In this document: positions 44,212 to 55,393 of the stretch, in pieces
Position numbering within the stretch: the stretch's first letter is position 1
How the letters are laid out: every line of letters begins with the position of its first letter
Source: Allodiplogaster sudhausi
Lineage: Eukaryota > Nematoda > Chromadorea > Rhabditida > Diplogasteridae
DNA length: 64,000 bases
Direction: 5' to 3'
NCBI GenBank assembly: GCA_945643635.1
Contig: CALZFC010000001.1
Coordinates: 3,280,501 to 3,344,500 of the forward strand
Position numbers and translations under genes: made by a program
Notes under the pieces: generated by a model
The model's input: the letters and a program-made list of their open reading frames with translations, nothing else
The model's database searches: none
Told to the model about the DNA's origin: nothing

Positions 44212-47200
44212 TTAATTAGTCTTCGTCTTAGCCTTTTGGATGGTGATGATACGGAAAAGACGCCGAAGAATGGTCAGAACGATGAGTCCTGCAAGAATCG
44301 CCAAAGCAGCCGCCGCCCCAAAGATGTCCAGGTTATAAAACTGGACGACGCCCATTTCACGGCCCGCGTGGTCGAGCTGGTCGAGTGGACCGAAGCGGGC
44401 CATGAACTCGAAGTGACGCACAAGGCGCTCGCGCACTGGCTGCGGCTGCGACGCGAACATTGCCGCCACGTGCAGCGCGCGCTTCTTGAAGCTGCAATAT
44501 CATGACGCTTCGACACCTTTAAATTTAAGTTTGAATGAAAAATCACAATTGAATTCCCGCTTAATTCCCTGAATATTACCCCGCGAAGACATATGTGCGC
44601 TTACCTTTCGTTCTCAAGCACGTCTCTAAGAGCATCGATGAGAGGATCGGGAGTCGCAAGGTCGTCCCTCTGGACGATTCGGCTGGTCCCTAGACGTCGC
44701 ACCATTTCCGAGTTGCGGATCTGATCGGACATTACGGGTACGGTAACGGTTGGGACGCCGGCGACTATGGCTTCGTATGCAGAGCCCGAGCCTCCGTGCA
44801 TCACGAATGCCGTGATGCGAGGGTCGCCTGCAAATGTTTGGAGGTACCGGGATTCGAGCCAGGGAATATCTACTCATGTTTCGGCTGCTCTACCGCTAAG
44901 CTACATGACCTAGTGCAACGTTTGTCCCTCGTTTCATATCGTTGCTATCTTCAAATGATGAATGCTCGAGCCATTTTTTTCTAATTCCAAGAAGAAGTAG
45001 AAAATAAATTCGAAGAAAATTCATAAAAGCCTGACGCAGAATGTCTGTTTGGGGAAGCCATGGTGCCGTGAAGAGATTTGGAATGCCTGCGGCGGCGTTA
45101 TCCTCTGGCTTTTCGTACTTCCAAATGAACGTGACGTCGGGAAAGGCGCGAGCGAGCGCGCGAATTGTCGCCTTTAATAGCGTCGAGTCAGAGATAAAGA
45201 AAAGTAGAAAAGTGTGAAAAAAATTATAATCCTTATACGTACATAATATATGTATATAATATACAAATACTACATATGTACAACATCAAAGAGATGCTTG
45301 ATTTCTGTCAAGTTTACGAGGACGAGAGAAAAAGAGCGATTTGAGAATCAAATAACGAGACCTTGTGCGTTTCCGGCATGAGGCACGAGTACATGACGGA
45401 GCCGAAGGAGACGAGAACCGTGCGTGGCCGTGCAGCCATTTGAGACGCGAGTGGCTGTTAGAGGAGGCCATAAGGGAAAAACTCCTACCACGAATTCCCT
45501 GACAGATTGGTAAAAAGTACGGTGTGAAGAATCCACAGAAATAATGATACTGCCCCTTGCCTCTGTCGACAGAAGCTAGTGGCTAGAACAACTGGCAGGT
45601 GTGCGCACGTGTTAAGCAAAATCCGGCCAATGTAGGTTGGGCCAATGTGTCCAATGTCCAATGTTGGCCATATATATAAAATTTTTGCACAAGATTCGAA
45701 TGGCCCCTTCAGCCACAGCCTTGCCAAAATTAAATTGAAAATGGCGGGCATATAAAATATTCGAGAATTCAAAGTAGGGAATACTGCACATTTCCTCAGG
45801 GCAGAGGGGTTTTTGTGACTTCGGGACACTTGTAATCAAAGTTTCTATTTCAACCTGACCAAAGAATGCGAAAAAACAATACTCTATTTATTCACATCGG
45901 ACCTCCTTTAAAGGAGAGGAAAATTCAATTGTCCCGCAATACAGATGATTCTGTACAGCGAAAAATTGAATAAATACACGTTTGAGTTGCCGCGCTCACC
46001 TTTACAATTGGAGCAGACTCTCACGCATTCTCACATGCTATTTCGCAGGTTGCACAGACAACCTACAGGCATGCAAATAAGAGTGCGAATGGCAACGGCA
46101 ATTGGAAATCTCATAAATTTTTTTATTCATAGTCTAAATTGAGGGAAAAAAACTCACTTCTTCCAATGGTCGACTCTTGCTCGGCAGCGCGATCCCGCCA
46201 ATGTTCACCATCTTTGGACTTGAAAGATGCGGAAAATCGATGAGAGGATCGGTGTTTAGGAAAAAGTAGCTCGACTTTTTGACGATTTCCTTGAAAATGA
46301 TATGTAAGGCTGTCAGATTTGATAGTTTTTTTCTTAAATTTATTTGTGTTTTTTTGATTTTTTTAATTTATGTAAAATTAAGAGATTTATTTTAAATATT
46401 TATACTAAAAATAAATAAATATAGAAGATTAAAAGGACAAAAAACTCAATCTTGAAAATTACGGTTGAGTTTTTTTTGCTCCTTTAAAGTCTTCCAAATT
46501 GACTAATGTGAAGTGTCGGGAAAAGGCGCGAATTCAAATTTGTGTTTTCGTCTCGTTTAAGAAAAAAATCTAACGTCAAGTGTCGGCATGTCGGGGTATC
46601 GCTCGTGGAAGAAGCTTTGGAGTCCTTCGCGTGCAACGTCGAGTGCATGCGACCAGCCGTAGTGGAAGAGCATGTTCGAGAAGTGGCCCAGCATGGACAT
46701 TCGATCGCTGTGCAGCGAGAACAGGGCTAAAGTTGTGAGTTATTTACTTATTTGATTGATGTATCAATTTGTTCATTTATTGCTTTATTGATGCGTTGAT
46801 TTATTGATTTATTCATCGTACCTGATTTATTCATCGTATTTCAATGCTTCATACAGAGATATAAAGAAAGAAATGAGGACTGCCCAGTTGTTGCTTTAAG
46901 CCTGTGGACTGAATTCAAGAAAAAAAAAGATAAAATTGTCTCCAAGTACCCGGCTGGAAGCTCAGGAACGCCGGCACTCCTGTCGCGTGCTCGAGGCCAT
47001 CGAGGGAAGCGAGACTTGACGTGACGGCGAACTTGTCGATGCCGAGCAGATGGAACAGGCCTGATTATTGATTTTGTTTTTCGAAGTAAGTTTATTGATC
47101 GATATTAAGTAGAAAGTAAGTGTTTTTTTTACGAAATAACATTTAAACAAAAGCAGGAACACAAAGTTTATTTTACCAAAGCCACAATATTCAATAATCT

Positions 47201-48509
47201 CGCTGAAGCCGGCGTCGAATCTCTCCTCTTTCAGCTGTTTCATCAGACCCGGCGTGTCAAGAATCACTCAATCATAACGATGAACGGGTGATGCAAAGGA
47301 GGAAAAAAAAGCTGATGTGGGAACTTGGTTGCTCTTCGTTTAGATCAGTTTTTACTTCGTTGTAGCTTGTTTTAGTCGCTAATAAACTATACATACATTG
47401 TAGGTGAGCTCAACAAAACAAAAGCGAGAGAGAGAGAAGGACAATATTGTATACCTCGACACATCTCGTTGAAGGACGGTATAAAGTCACGCAACATCTA
47501 AAGAAACAATTTCGTTGATACATATAAGATAGTGTGAATTAAAAAATTTGGTTTTTTTTGTGCAATTTTCTAATAAGCTGTTATTTTTGGCACGGAATTA
47601 GAATATTCCACTGTTTGCCATTTTTTACGATCGTAAAAAAATGTCAAAACGCTGATCTGGCAATTTTAACGATCGTCAATAATGGCAAACAGTGGAATAT
47701 TCTAAATCCGTGCCAAAAATAACAGCTTACTCGAAAATTGCAGAAAAAAACCAAACTTTTTAATTCACACTGTCTTATATGTACATATGCGCATGCGACA
47801 GCTTACAATTAGAATTGATCGCAATGTAAATTTCCGTTCTGGTTTTAACGTAGTTTTTATTTATATTTATTTTTCCATTTCAAATTATAATACCGGCACA
47901 AATGCGAGCGGGTCGGCCTGCGACGACGTCCAGAGCTCCAACGCAGCTCCGTTCGTCTCGAGCTCTTCGAACTGACGCATGAGCTCGTTGCCCGGGATGT
48001 GGATGGTGCGCGCGAGCGTGCTCGACACGTTCGGATAGCCGTAGTGGAGGATGGGAGAGAGCATCACCTGATGATATAGTGGGAACCATCGATCGATAAA
48101 TCGATAAAGATGAGCGATATATCGATAATAGGAAGTCGATAAATCGATAATTAAGTCAAAATATATGTCATTAAATCGATAATACTGGCGGATAAATCGA
48201 TAAATAAATCGATATTCTTTCTCAATATTAGATGATCGAGGCCTATAAATCGATAAATCAGATCGATCAAAGGTAGGGAAGGAGATAATATTTTTAAAAA
48301 ATAGACAAAAATAAAATAATAACAGTGCTTCTTGCTTTCATTTGGGTACGCACCACTTCATGGCCGGCCTCGACGAGCGCATCGGCGACTTTGCCAACAA
48401 AATTGGCCGGACTATGAAAGATGATCGGGTTGAAGGCGAAGAACTTGAGCGCGAGCACCAGCGGAGGAGAAATTGCACAGGCGAAAAAGGCATAAAGGAG
48501 AACCCGCAT
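44212..48509 (-). CDS. ugt: UDP-glycosyltransferase UGT-A, 529 aa, 11 exons
   Basis: Exons: 48509-48354, 48067-47894, 47497-47455, 47266-47177, 47060-46950, 46726-46575, 46289-46158, 45454-45362, 45171-45036, 44827-44605, 44491-44212, summing to 1590 nt without a stop until the end. Signal peptide MRVLLYAFFACAISPPLVLA. Around residue 31 the FHSPANF motif places a His where UGTs have the catalytic base. The C-terminal half has WLPQTDIL, then the UGT signature HGGSGSAYEAI and VPVMSDQIRN for UDP-sugar binding. The last exon has a membrane anchor (AAAALAILAGLIVLTIL) and a KTKTN tail, a KxKxx ER-retrieval signal. Expected role: transfer of a sugar from a UDP-sugar to small lipophilic molecules in the ER lumen. 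Exon 4 uses an unusual TTGAG acceptor. First of a tandem array of four; intact. Confidence 0.93.
44828..44925 (-). repeat. tRNA-like relic inside UGT-A intron 9
   Basis: The minus strand has an A-box-like TAGCTTAGCGGTAGAGC and a B-box-like GGCTCGAATCCC, with about 71 nt between plausible ends. Acceptor-stem halves do not pair, so not a functional tRNA. It ends only about 10 bases before the exon 10 acceptor. Confidence 0.45.
45540..45840. repeat. Repeat-like insert in UGT-A intron 7
   Basis: Contains imperfect tandem GGCCAATGT/CCAATGTCC units (45625-45675). UGT-B has no counterpart at this place. Probably a small mobile-element relic. Confidence 0.4.
47521..47781. mobile_element. Palindromic MITE (family Q)
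   Basis: Ends CATATAAGATAGTGTGAATT and CATATAAGACAGTGTGAATT (complement). The whole 261 bp is a near palindrome with AATATTCCACTGTTTGCCAT in each arm. Lies in UGT-A intron 2. Second copy at 49170-49465. Confidence 0.8.
48085..48265. repeat. ATCGATAA-type short tandem repeat
   Basis: Around fifteen TCGATAAAT/ATCGATAA units with interruptions, in UGT-A intron 1. Confidence 0.75.
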
Positions 48510-48607
48510 TGTGGAATTTCTGAACAAAAAAAGTAGTTCTTTTGAAATGGCTGCAATAGATATATGTCCATAAATGAACATATGTACTTACACATACATA
48601 CTTAATA

Positions 48608-49170
48608 TACATATGACGCGATTTGCGAGAGAATCAAAATGCTAGGGGCCCTAGAAAAATCATCATCTCCGATTTTGCTTAAAAGTTGTTTCTAGGTAAA
48701 TTCAAACACGAAAAATCGATTGGGATGGGTCTTTGAGTCTAAAAAATTCGTTATAAAAAGTTATGAATGGTTGAAAAAATGCGCATCTTTTTGAGGTGGC
48801 CGAGTAGGGCGCACGTTTATGAACATTTCTCCTCGCCTAGTAAAGCAATTAGCGTAAAAATTTCAAATATCGATTTTTTACGTGCTCTCAAACTCAATGA
48901 GGAGTGTACATGTTATATCACAATTTACGCAGACAGTTTTGTATGTTCATAAACGTGCGCCCTACTCGGCCACCTCAAAAAGATGCGCATTTTTTCAACC
49001 ATTCATAATTTTTTATAACGAATTTTTTAGACTCCAAGACCCATCCCAATCGATTTTTCGTGTTTGAATTTACCTAGAAACAACTTTTAAGCAAAATCGG
49101 AGATGATTATTTTTCTAGGGCCCATGCCCTATTGATTAATTTTGATTCTCTGGCAAATCGCGTCATATAC
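48608..49170. mobile_element. Palindromic element (family R)
   Basis: About 560 bp. Both ends ATATGACGCGATTTGC-AGAG. Arms share AAATCGATTGGGATGGGTCT and GGTGGCCGAGTAGGGCGCAC. The centre near 48890 is the only non-paired part. Immediately followed by the family Q element. Upstream of UGT-A. Confidence 0.82.
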
Positions 49171-49465
49171 ATATAAGACAATGTGAATTAAAAACTTTGG
49201 TTTTTCCTGCAATCTTAGCATAAGCTGTTATTTTTGGCACGGATTTGGAATATTCCACTGTTCATTTAGAATATTCTTTAGAATATTCCACTGTTTGCCA
49301 TTATTGATGATCGTAAAAATTGCCAGATCAGCGCTTTGACAATTTTAAGGGTCGTCAATAATGGCAAACAGTTGAATATTCTAAATCCGTGCCAAAAATA
49401 ACAGCTCACTCGAAAATTTCAGAAAAAAACAAAACCAAATTTTTTAATTCACATTGTCTTATATG
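49170..49465. mobile_element. Palindromic MITE (family Q), second copy
   Basis: Ends CATATAAGACAATGTGAATT on both sides. Carries an internal duplication TTAGAATATTCTTTAGAATA not present in 47521-47781. Confidence 0.8.
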
Positions 49466-49720
49466 TATAAAAAATACTTGTAACATGCTGAATTCGGCAG
49501 GGAAAGAATGGGCAGCAAGTATGAATGTCCATATACATATTTGTGCTGTAAACAAATTAATACATAACACCTTCAGCCGGCTTATCACCAAGGAATATAA
49601 AAAAGAACCGTTTAAGTGGACAAATTCCATGTGATAAGACGCAAATGACTGCAATCATGTGTCTTTTCAAAGCCTTTTTGGAGAGCAAAAGTGCAGAAGT
49701 TGAAGAGAGAAAAAAGGATG

Positions 49721-49829
49721 TTCATTTAGAATATTCTTTAGAATATTCCACTGTTTGCCATTATTGATGATCGTAAAAATTGGCAGATCAGCGCTTTGAC
49801 AATTTTAAGGGTCGTCAATAATGGCAAAC
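49721..49829. mobile_element. Internal fragment of family Q element
   Basis: Repeats 49262-49370 almost exactly (TTCATTTAGAATATTCTTTA through AATAATGGCAAAC) without either terminal repeat. Confidence 0.75.
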
Positions 49830-50699
49830 TCTTTTTCTATTTGAAAATCTATTTGGGTGATTTATCCAAGATAAACAAAAAAATGCTCTAGAACTGAAAA
49901 AGTTTGTTTTATCGCTGACACTATTTTATTCTTATTTATTGCAGTAAGAAAATGAATTTCGATGCCGAGGTTATGAGTGGAGTTGGCGATTATAAATGGA
50001 CGACTCAGTTGGAGCTCTCTCTTTGCCTTCCTATTGAGACCGGAAGATGAAGGCATGTTCGGGTTTTGAAAGAAGTGAGCGAGAAAGGAAGAGAGAAAGA
50101 GATAGAGGGTAGAGAGATAGAGAGAGACTGAGAGAATGAGAGAGAGAGAGAGAAAAAGAGACCGTGAAATCGAAAACGAGTAAGGGACGAAGACAGGCTC
50201 AATCATGTGTCGTTTGGTCGATTAGTGCCGAACTCGTGCAAGTTTTATGGCAATTACACAATCGCGAAATCGGGGAAGCAACCAAAAAGAGCGCGCAGTG
50301 TTATTTTCATGTTTCAGAACAGTCATGTTGTTCTCGCGCATTCTGCAAACTTGTAGTTCGGCCTAATGTAAAAAGACGTTGTCTCCATCTCTTGCATTGT
50401 TCTTTCTTTCTTACAACGCTTTCCTCCACCTCCTCGCAACCCTTTCCGATTATCTGTTCTGTCATGTTTTGGCCGCGACTGAACTAGCCAGAGCAAATGT
50501 GACCTTGACGCTAATTAAGAAGGCTAGAAACAACCACTGTCGAAGAAATTTGTAAAATGTTCTTATTCGGCTTACTATTTATCCCTATAGTGTGTTGCCA
50601 CAACAAATCATAAAAACTCAAATATCACAAAAAGGTGGGCATGCATTAACTAAGTATTAACTAATAATGATCATCAAAAAATCTACATTCACTCCTCAC
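49830..50699. other. Intergenic between UGT-A and UGT-B
   Basis: GAGA tract 50085-50160. No gene supported. Position equivalent to 54480-55390 and 59700-60440. Confidence 0.45.
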
Positions 50700-53600
50700 T
50701 CAATCTGTCTTCCATTTTCGTGTATTGCAGACGATGACACGGAGAAGACGCCGAAGAACTGCTAGAACGATGAGAACTGCAAATATGACCAGAGCAGCCG
50801 CTGCCCCGTAGATGTCCAGGTTATAGAACTGGACGAGGCCCATTTCACGGCCCGCGTGGTCGAGCTGGTCGAGTGGCCCGAAGCGGGCCATGAACTCGAA
50901 GTGACGCACAAGGCGCTCGCGCACCGGCTGCGGCTGCGACGCGAACATTGCCGCGACGTGCAGCGCGCGCTTCTTGTAGCTGTAAGTATGGGTTACGTCA
51001 GAATGCTAAAAAATAAACGTTTTTTTTCTCTCAAATTCATGGTGTAATACATCATACAACATATGAATTTAAGCCGTTCGGGGTGGATTATTTGGAAACT
51101 CACGAAAGAGTTTACCATCCGATGAGACTTATGGGAACTCCTTTTTAGAGTCGCTAAAACGACATACTCATTCGTATTGATTGTTGTGGGCTCTCGCAGT
51201 GTTTTTTTTTTTTTTTACTTGAAAACTGCTGTACCTCCTCTCTCACCATTAGCGCAAAATATTCAAAACAGCAACAATATCTTTTGAATTTCCGCGCTAT
51301 TGCGCTGGAAAGTACAAATACCTCTCGTTTTCCAGGACATCTCTCACGGCATCGATGAGCGGTTCGGGAGTCGCGAGTTCGTCGCGCTGAATAATTCGGC
51401 CTGTCCTGAGGCGACGCATCATTTCACCGTTCCGAATCTGGTCGGACATCACGGGTACGGTAATCGTGGGCACACCCGAAATGATCGCCTCGTACGATGA
51501 GCCCGAACCACCGTGGGTGACGAAAGCTGTGAGGCGTCGGTCGCCTAAAACTTATTGCTGTTTTTGTTTGTTTGTTTGTTTGTTTGTTTGTTTGTTCTTT
51601 GATAAATGTATAAAATAAGCAAATATGTAGCTGTTAAAGAACATATAATTATTAAATGATTCTTTTTAAAGGAGGGCGATCAAGGAAAAATTATGTGATA
51701 TTTCAAATAGCCGCGGCCCTTCGCACTCTCATTCGAGCGTGCTATTTTCACGCAGCGGGTTTGGCCGACCTGCGAAATAGCACGCGAGAATGAGAGTGAG
51801 GAGGAATCACAGGGCAGACGCGGCAATTCGAACCTGAATTAATTATTTTTCGGTGATCGGCCACCTTTAACAGTTATTTTTTTAAGCTTTGGTCAAATGA
51901 TTGTGAGCTTGGCTGACAAAGAATGTCCGTTTGCGGAAGCCACTTGAAGGTGAGCAGATTCGGAATGCCCGCGGCGACATTATCTTCAGGCTTTTCGTAC
52001 TTCCAAATGAACGTCACATCAGGAAACGAGCGAGCGAGCGAGCGAATTGTCTCCTATAACGCATACCGTTGTACAGTAATTGTAAGAAAAAGGGGCCGGG
52101 CTTAACAAGAAACAAATTGTATGAATTTTTTAAATTATTTTTTCTCGATATTGGGAACTGCGGAAATATAATATGGAAAGTATTTGCCTTAAAGGGATCC
52201 GGCATAAGAGACGAATACATCACGGAGCCGAACGAGACGAGAACCGTGCGAGGACGAGCAGATATTAGAGAAGCCAAGGGCTGGAAACAAAAATTACCGA
52301 TCAAGATGCTGTTTTTTAAAGATTAATATATGTTTGTACATATATACATACTCGGGTTTTCTATATGCGATAACTATTTCTCCACATCGATATTTGATTC
52401 GAAGTCCCAAAATAGAATTATTTGAAATAGGAAAGAACTACGTCGGCACAATTACAATGAAAAGGCAATTGAGTCCAAATAAAGAGCACCTCTTTGAGTG
52501 GGTTGCTCTTGCTCGGCAACGCGATCCCGCCGAGGTTGACCATCTTGGGGCTCGCGAGATGCGGAAAATCGATGAGCGGATCCGTGTTTAGGAAGATGAA
52601 ACTCGACTTCTTCACGATGTCCTAAGAAGGTCCTGGACATTTGCATTTGTTTCGATAATCCATTTTAACTGCAAAAGAAGCAAAACTGTATTATATTTTT
52701 AATCTTTGGCCATAATTTAGATGGCGACAACTGTTAAATTTAATATTCTGAAAAACATAATAATAATATTCCCTTAGGATCAGGCGGCGCATTTCAAATG
52801 CAAATTTTTCTATAACTTTTAGTTTAGAAAATTGACTCTTTGCTGTTGAATTCGCAAGCTCAACCAGAATCTTCCTTATAGAGAAAAATTTGAGTTTTCG
52901 CCTCCTTTAAGAAGCATAAATCTAACGTCGAGTTTCGGCATCTCAGGATGAGTCCGATCGAAGAAGCCTTGGAGTTCGTCGTGTGCTACTTCGAGTGTGC
53001 GCGCCCAGCCATAGTGAAAGAGCATGTTGGAAAAGCGCGCGAACATGGACATTCGATCTCCGTACAGCGAAAATAGAGCTGAAGGTATACTTAAAAAGTT
53101 ATTGAATAGTTAGATTTTTTTGGAAAATCATTGTAAAAAAATATATGTACACATTTTATTCATACAGGTCATACCCGGTTGAAAGCTCGTAAATGCAGGC
53201 ACTCCAGTGATGTGTTCGAGGCCATCGAGGGAAGCGAGACTTGAAGTGACGGCGAACTTGTCGATGCCGAGCAGATGGAAAAGGCCTAATTAATTATGGA
53301 ATTAAATTATAATAACATTATAATTTAAAATAAATTTTCATTCTAATACAGAATAATGCCCGACCAAAGCCGCAGTACTCGACAATCTCGCTGAAGGCTG
53401 CGTCAAATCGCTCTTCCTTTAATTGCTCGATTAGACCCGGCGTCTCAAGCGTCACTGTAAAAAGAGTCATTATCTCAATCGAGTAATGAATAAGCTACAT
53501 ATCACTTTCATGACGCCTTTTTCATAAAATAATGAATTTATAAATTTTGAACATTATTTGACGAATCACAACATTATCTGGAAAACTTAGTGGTGCAATG

Positions 53601-54315
53601 GTTGTTGAAATAATATTCATCATCACATATGTATGTACCTCGGCACATCTCGTTCCAGGACGGGGTAAATTCGCGCATCATCTAAAATGTTATTCATAAT
53701 TGAAAAATGATATATTTTTAATGACTTTTCGGCACGAGCTCGACCAAAGTCATTATATTTTCTTTTTTAAGTTATTTTGGTGACGTTACCAACTTCCCTC
53801 TTTATTCATATCTGCCTACGTTTAATAGACTTCGTTTTTTCCCTCTTCATTATTCACACCTCTATGTATCCGAATGGGTCCGCCTGTGAGATCGTCCAGA
53901 GCTCCATGGCTGCGCTCTTTGTTTCGATCACTTCGAATTGACGCATCAAGTCATTTGGTTTAATGTGAATGACACGGGCGAGTTTGCTTGAGACGTTCGG
54001 ATAGCCAGAGTGCATAACGGGAGAGAGCATTACCTGGATGGGTTAAGAGAGAGATGGAGCTAGGAATTTTTTTATTATTATTGTAGAGGCATTATTTTTG
54101 CGTAACTAATTGTAAGACAAAATAAAGGAAAGGTTCTCGGAATGAAAAAAAACTCGCCATACCACTTCATGGCCGGCCTCGACGAGGGCATCAGAGATTT
54201 TGCCGAGAAAGTTGGCCGGACTGTGGAAGAGAATCGGGTTGAAGGCAAGGAACTTGAGTGCAAAAGCTCCGTGAGAAAAAGCAAGCGCAATGAGACAACC
54301 AAGAATAGTACGCAT
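50700..54315 (-). CDS. ugt: UDP-glycosyltransferase UGT-B, 528 aa, 11 exons
   Basis: Exons: 54315-54163, 54033-53860, 53681-53639, 53454-53365, 53285-53175, 53078-52927, 52621-52490, 52280-52188, 52053-51918, 51544-51322, 50979-50700, total 1587 nt. Exon sizes are identical to UGT-A except exon 1 (153 nt). Signal peptide MRTILGCLIALAFSHGAFA. FHSPANF has the putative catalytic His, followed by HGGSGSSYEAI and VPVMSDQIRN. The C-terminal anchor is AAAALVIFAVLIVLAVL and the tail KWKTD gives KxKxx. The start at 54315 is preferred because it puts the signal peptide first; an in-frame ATG also exists at 54348. Exon 8 ends AAG/GCAAAT, a GC-AG intron, where sisters have GT. Intact. Expected ER-luminal glycosylation of small molecules. 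Confidence 0.93.
51558..51598. repeat. (TTTG)n microsatellite
   Basis: Eight or so TTTG/TTGT units in UGT-B intron 9. Confidence 0.85.
51670..51866. mobile_element. TTAA-flanked MITE, family T3
   Basis: 197 bp in UGT-B intron 9. TTAA at 51666-51669 and 51867-51870. Ends AGGAGGGCGATCAAGGAAAA and AGGTGGCCGATCACCGAAAA (complement). The inner palindrome has CACTCTCATTC-GCGTGCTATTT. The only copy with both ends. Confidence 0.85.
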
Positions 54316-54479
54316 TTGGCGTGTCCTTAAATTGGGCAGTGAGAGCAAAAAAAAACAAATTTAATTTATAAGTTATTTTGTTGAATAATACTAATATAAA
54401 AATTTTCGGCACAAAAAGACTATTTGAAAGAGTGTCTATATCTGAAAGAGAATTATTCAAAGCTATATAAGATGATTGT

Positions 54480-55393
54480 ATGGTAGCAATTGTATAGACA
54501 TTGTTAAACGAAGGTGGGTTTTAAACGCACGAGACAGTCTGTTGTCGCCTAATTCAGAATGTTTAACGCTTTTCAAGACGAGGTGATTACTGGTGCGGAA
54601 GAATTGAGAACAAGATATCGAGATAAGGAGGAGAGGGCTGAGGAGCTATTAGGAAAGAAAGAAACAGACAATCCTAATGGTGTAGTGTGACAGAGTAAAG
54701 AACAGGAGACACCGATAAATGAAAACTGTCCCATTTCGTTGCGATTAGTGTCATGTTCATGTCAGTGTAGTGTCTAAATTAGCAAGTGATCTGCCTCGGT
54801 TACACTTTCTGATGTTTATCAGTGCAGCTTGCAACTCATTTGTTTTCTGCCTCTCTTCCTCTCACTTTATTCGAACACTGAACTTTCGTCGTCTCCATCG
54901 CTATTTTCATTCCAAATTCCTTGCTCTCCATCCTCTTCTCTGCTTCTCATTGGTCTCTTCCCTCTCAAAAGTCATCTTCTTGCGATTATCTGTAAAGTAT
55001 GGCCGAAAGAGATACGCCATTTTAGTCAGCAGCAAGCGACATTTGCCGACGCGAGACGACAAGCGTCACTTTTTCTTCAAATTATTTCTTGAAATATTTT
55101 CATCAACAGAAAACTCGAATGATCATCATAAATTTATTACTAATTAGCTTATTTTTTTTTTCATTTAGAACAGTAAGAATGACATAATATTGAACGACTT
55201 TCAATCGATAGCAATGTTGTTACTCTTTGTGGATATCTAAAGTAATATGTAACAAAATACAAAGAGAGGTTCTTAGCATACATTTTCGATGCACAATCTT
55301 TGTTTTGACAATTTTGTAGGTAAGAAAACGAAAAAGGAAAAATAGATAAACCGATAAGTATGAATAGAATACCTAAACACATGCACGCTGTTC
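54480..55393. repeat. Intergenic unit duplicated with UGT genes
   Basis: Shares order and short exact blocks with 59715-60445: CCTAATTC-GAA-GTTT, CAGGA-AC, GTTCATGTC, AATTAGCA---AAGTGA, GTTTTAGGCAGCAGCAA-like. Upstream of UGT-B and UGT-C respectively, so the duplication unit included the 5' flank. Confidence 0.6.

Noticed and set aside
44828..44925. Functional tRNA gene on the minus strand
   Set aside because: Acceptor-stem halves do not pair and the T stem has mismatches.
48085..48265. CRISPR-like array
   Set aside because: Units are short simple repeats (ATCGATAA) without regular spacers, inside an intron of a eukaryotic gene.
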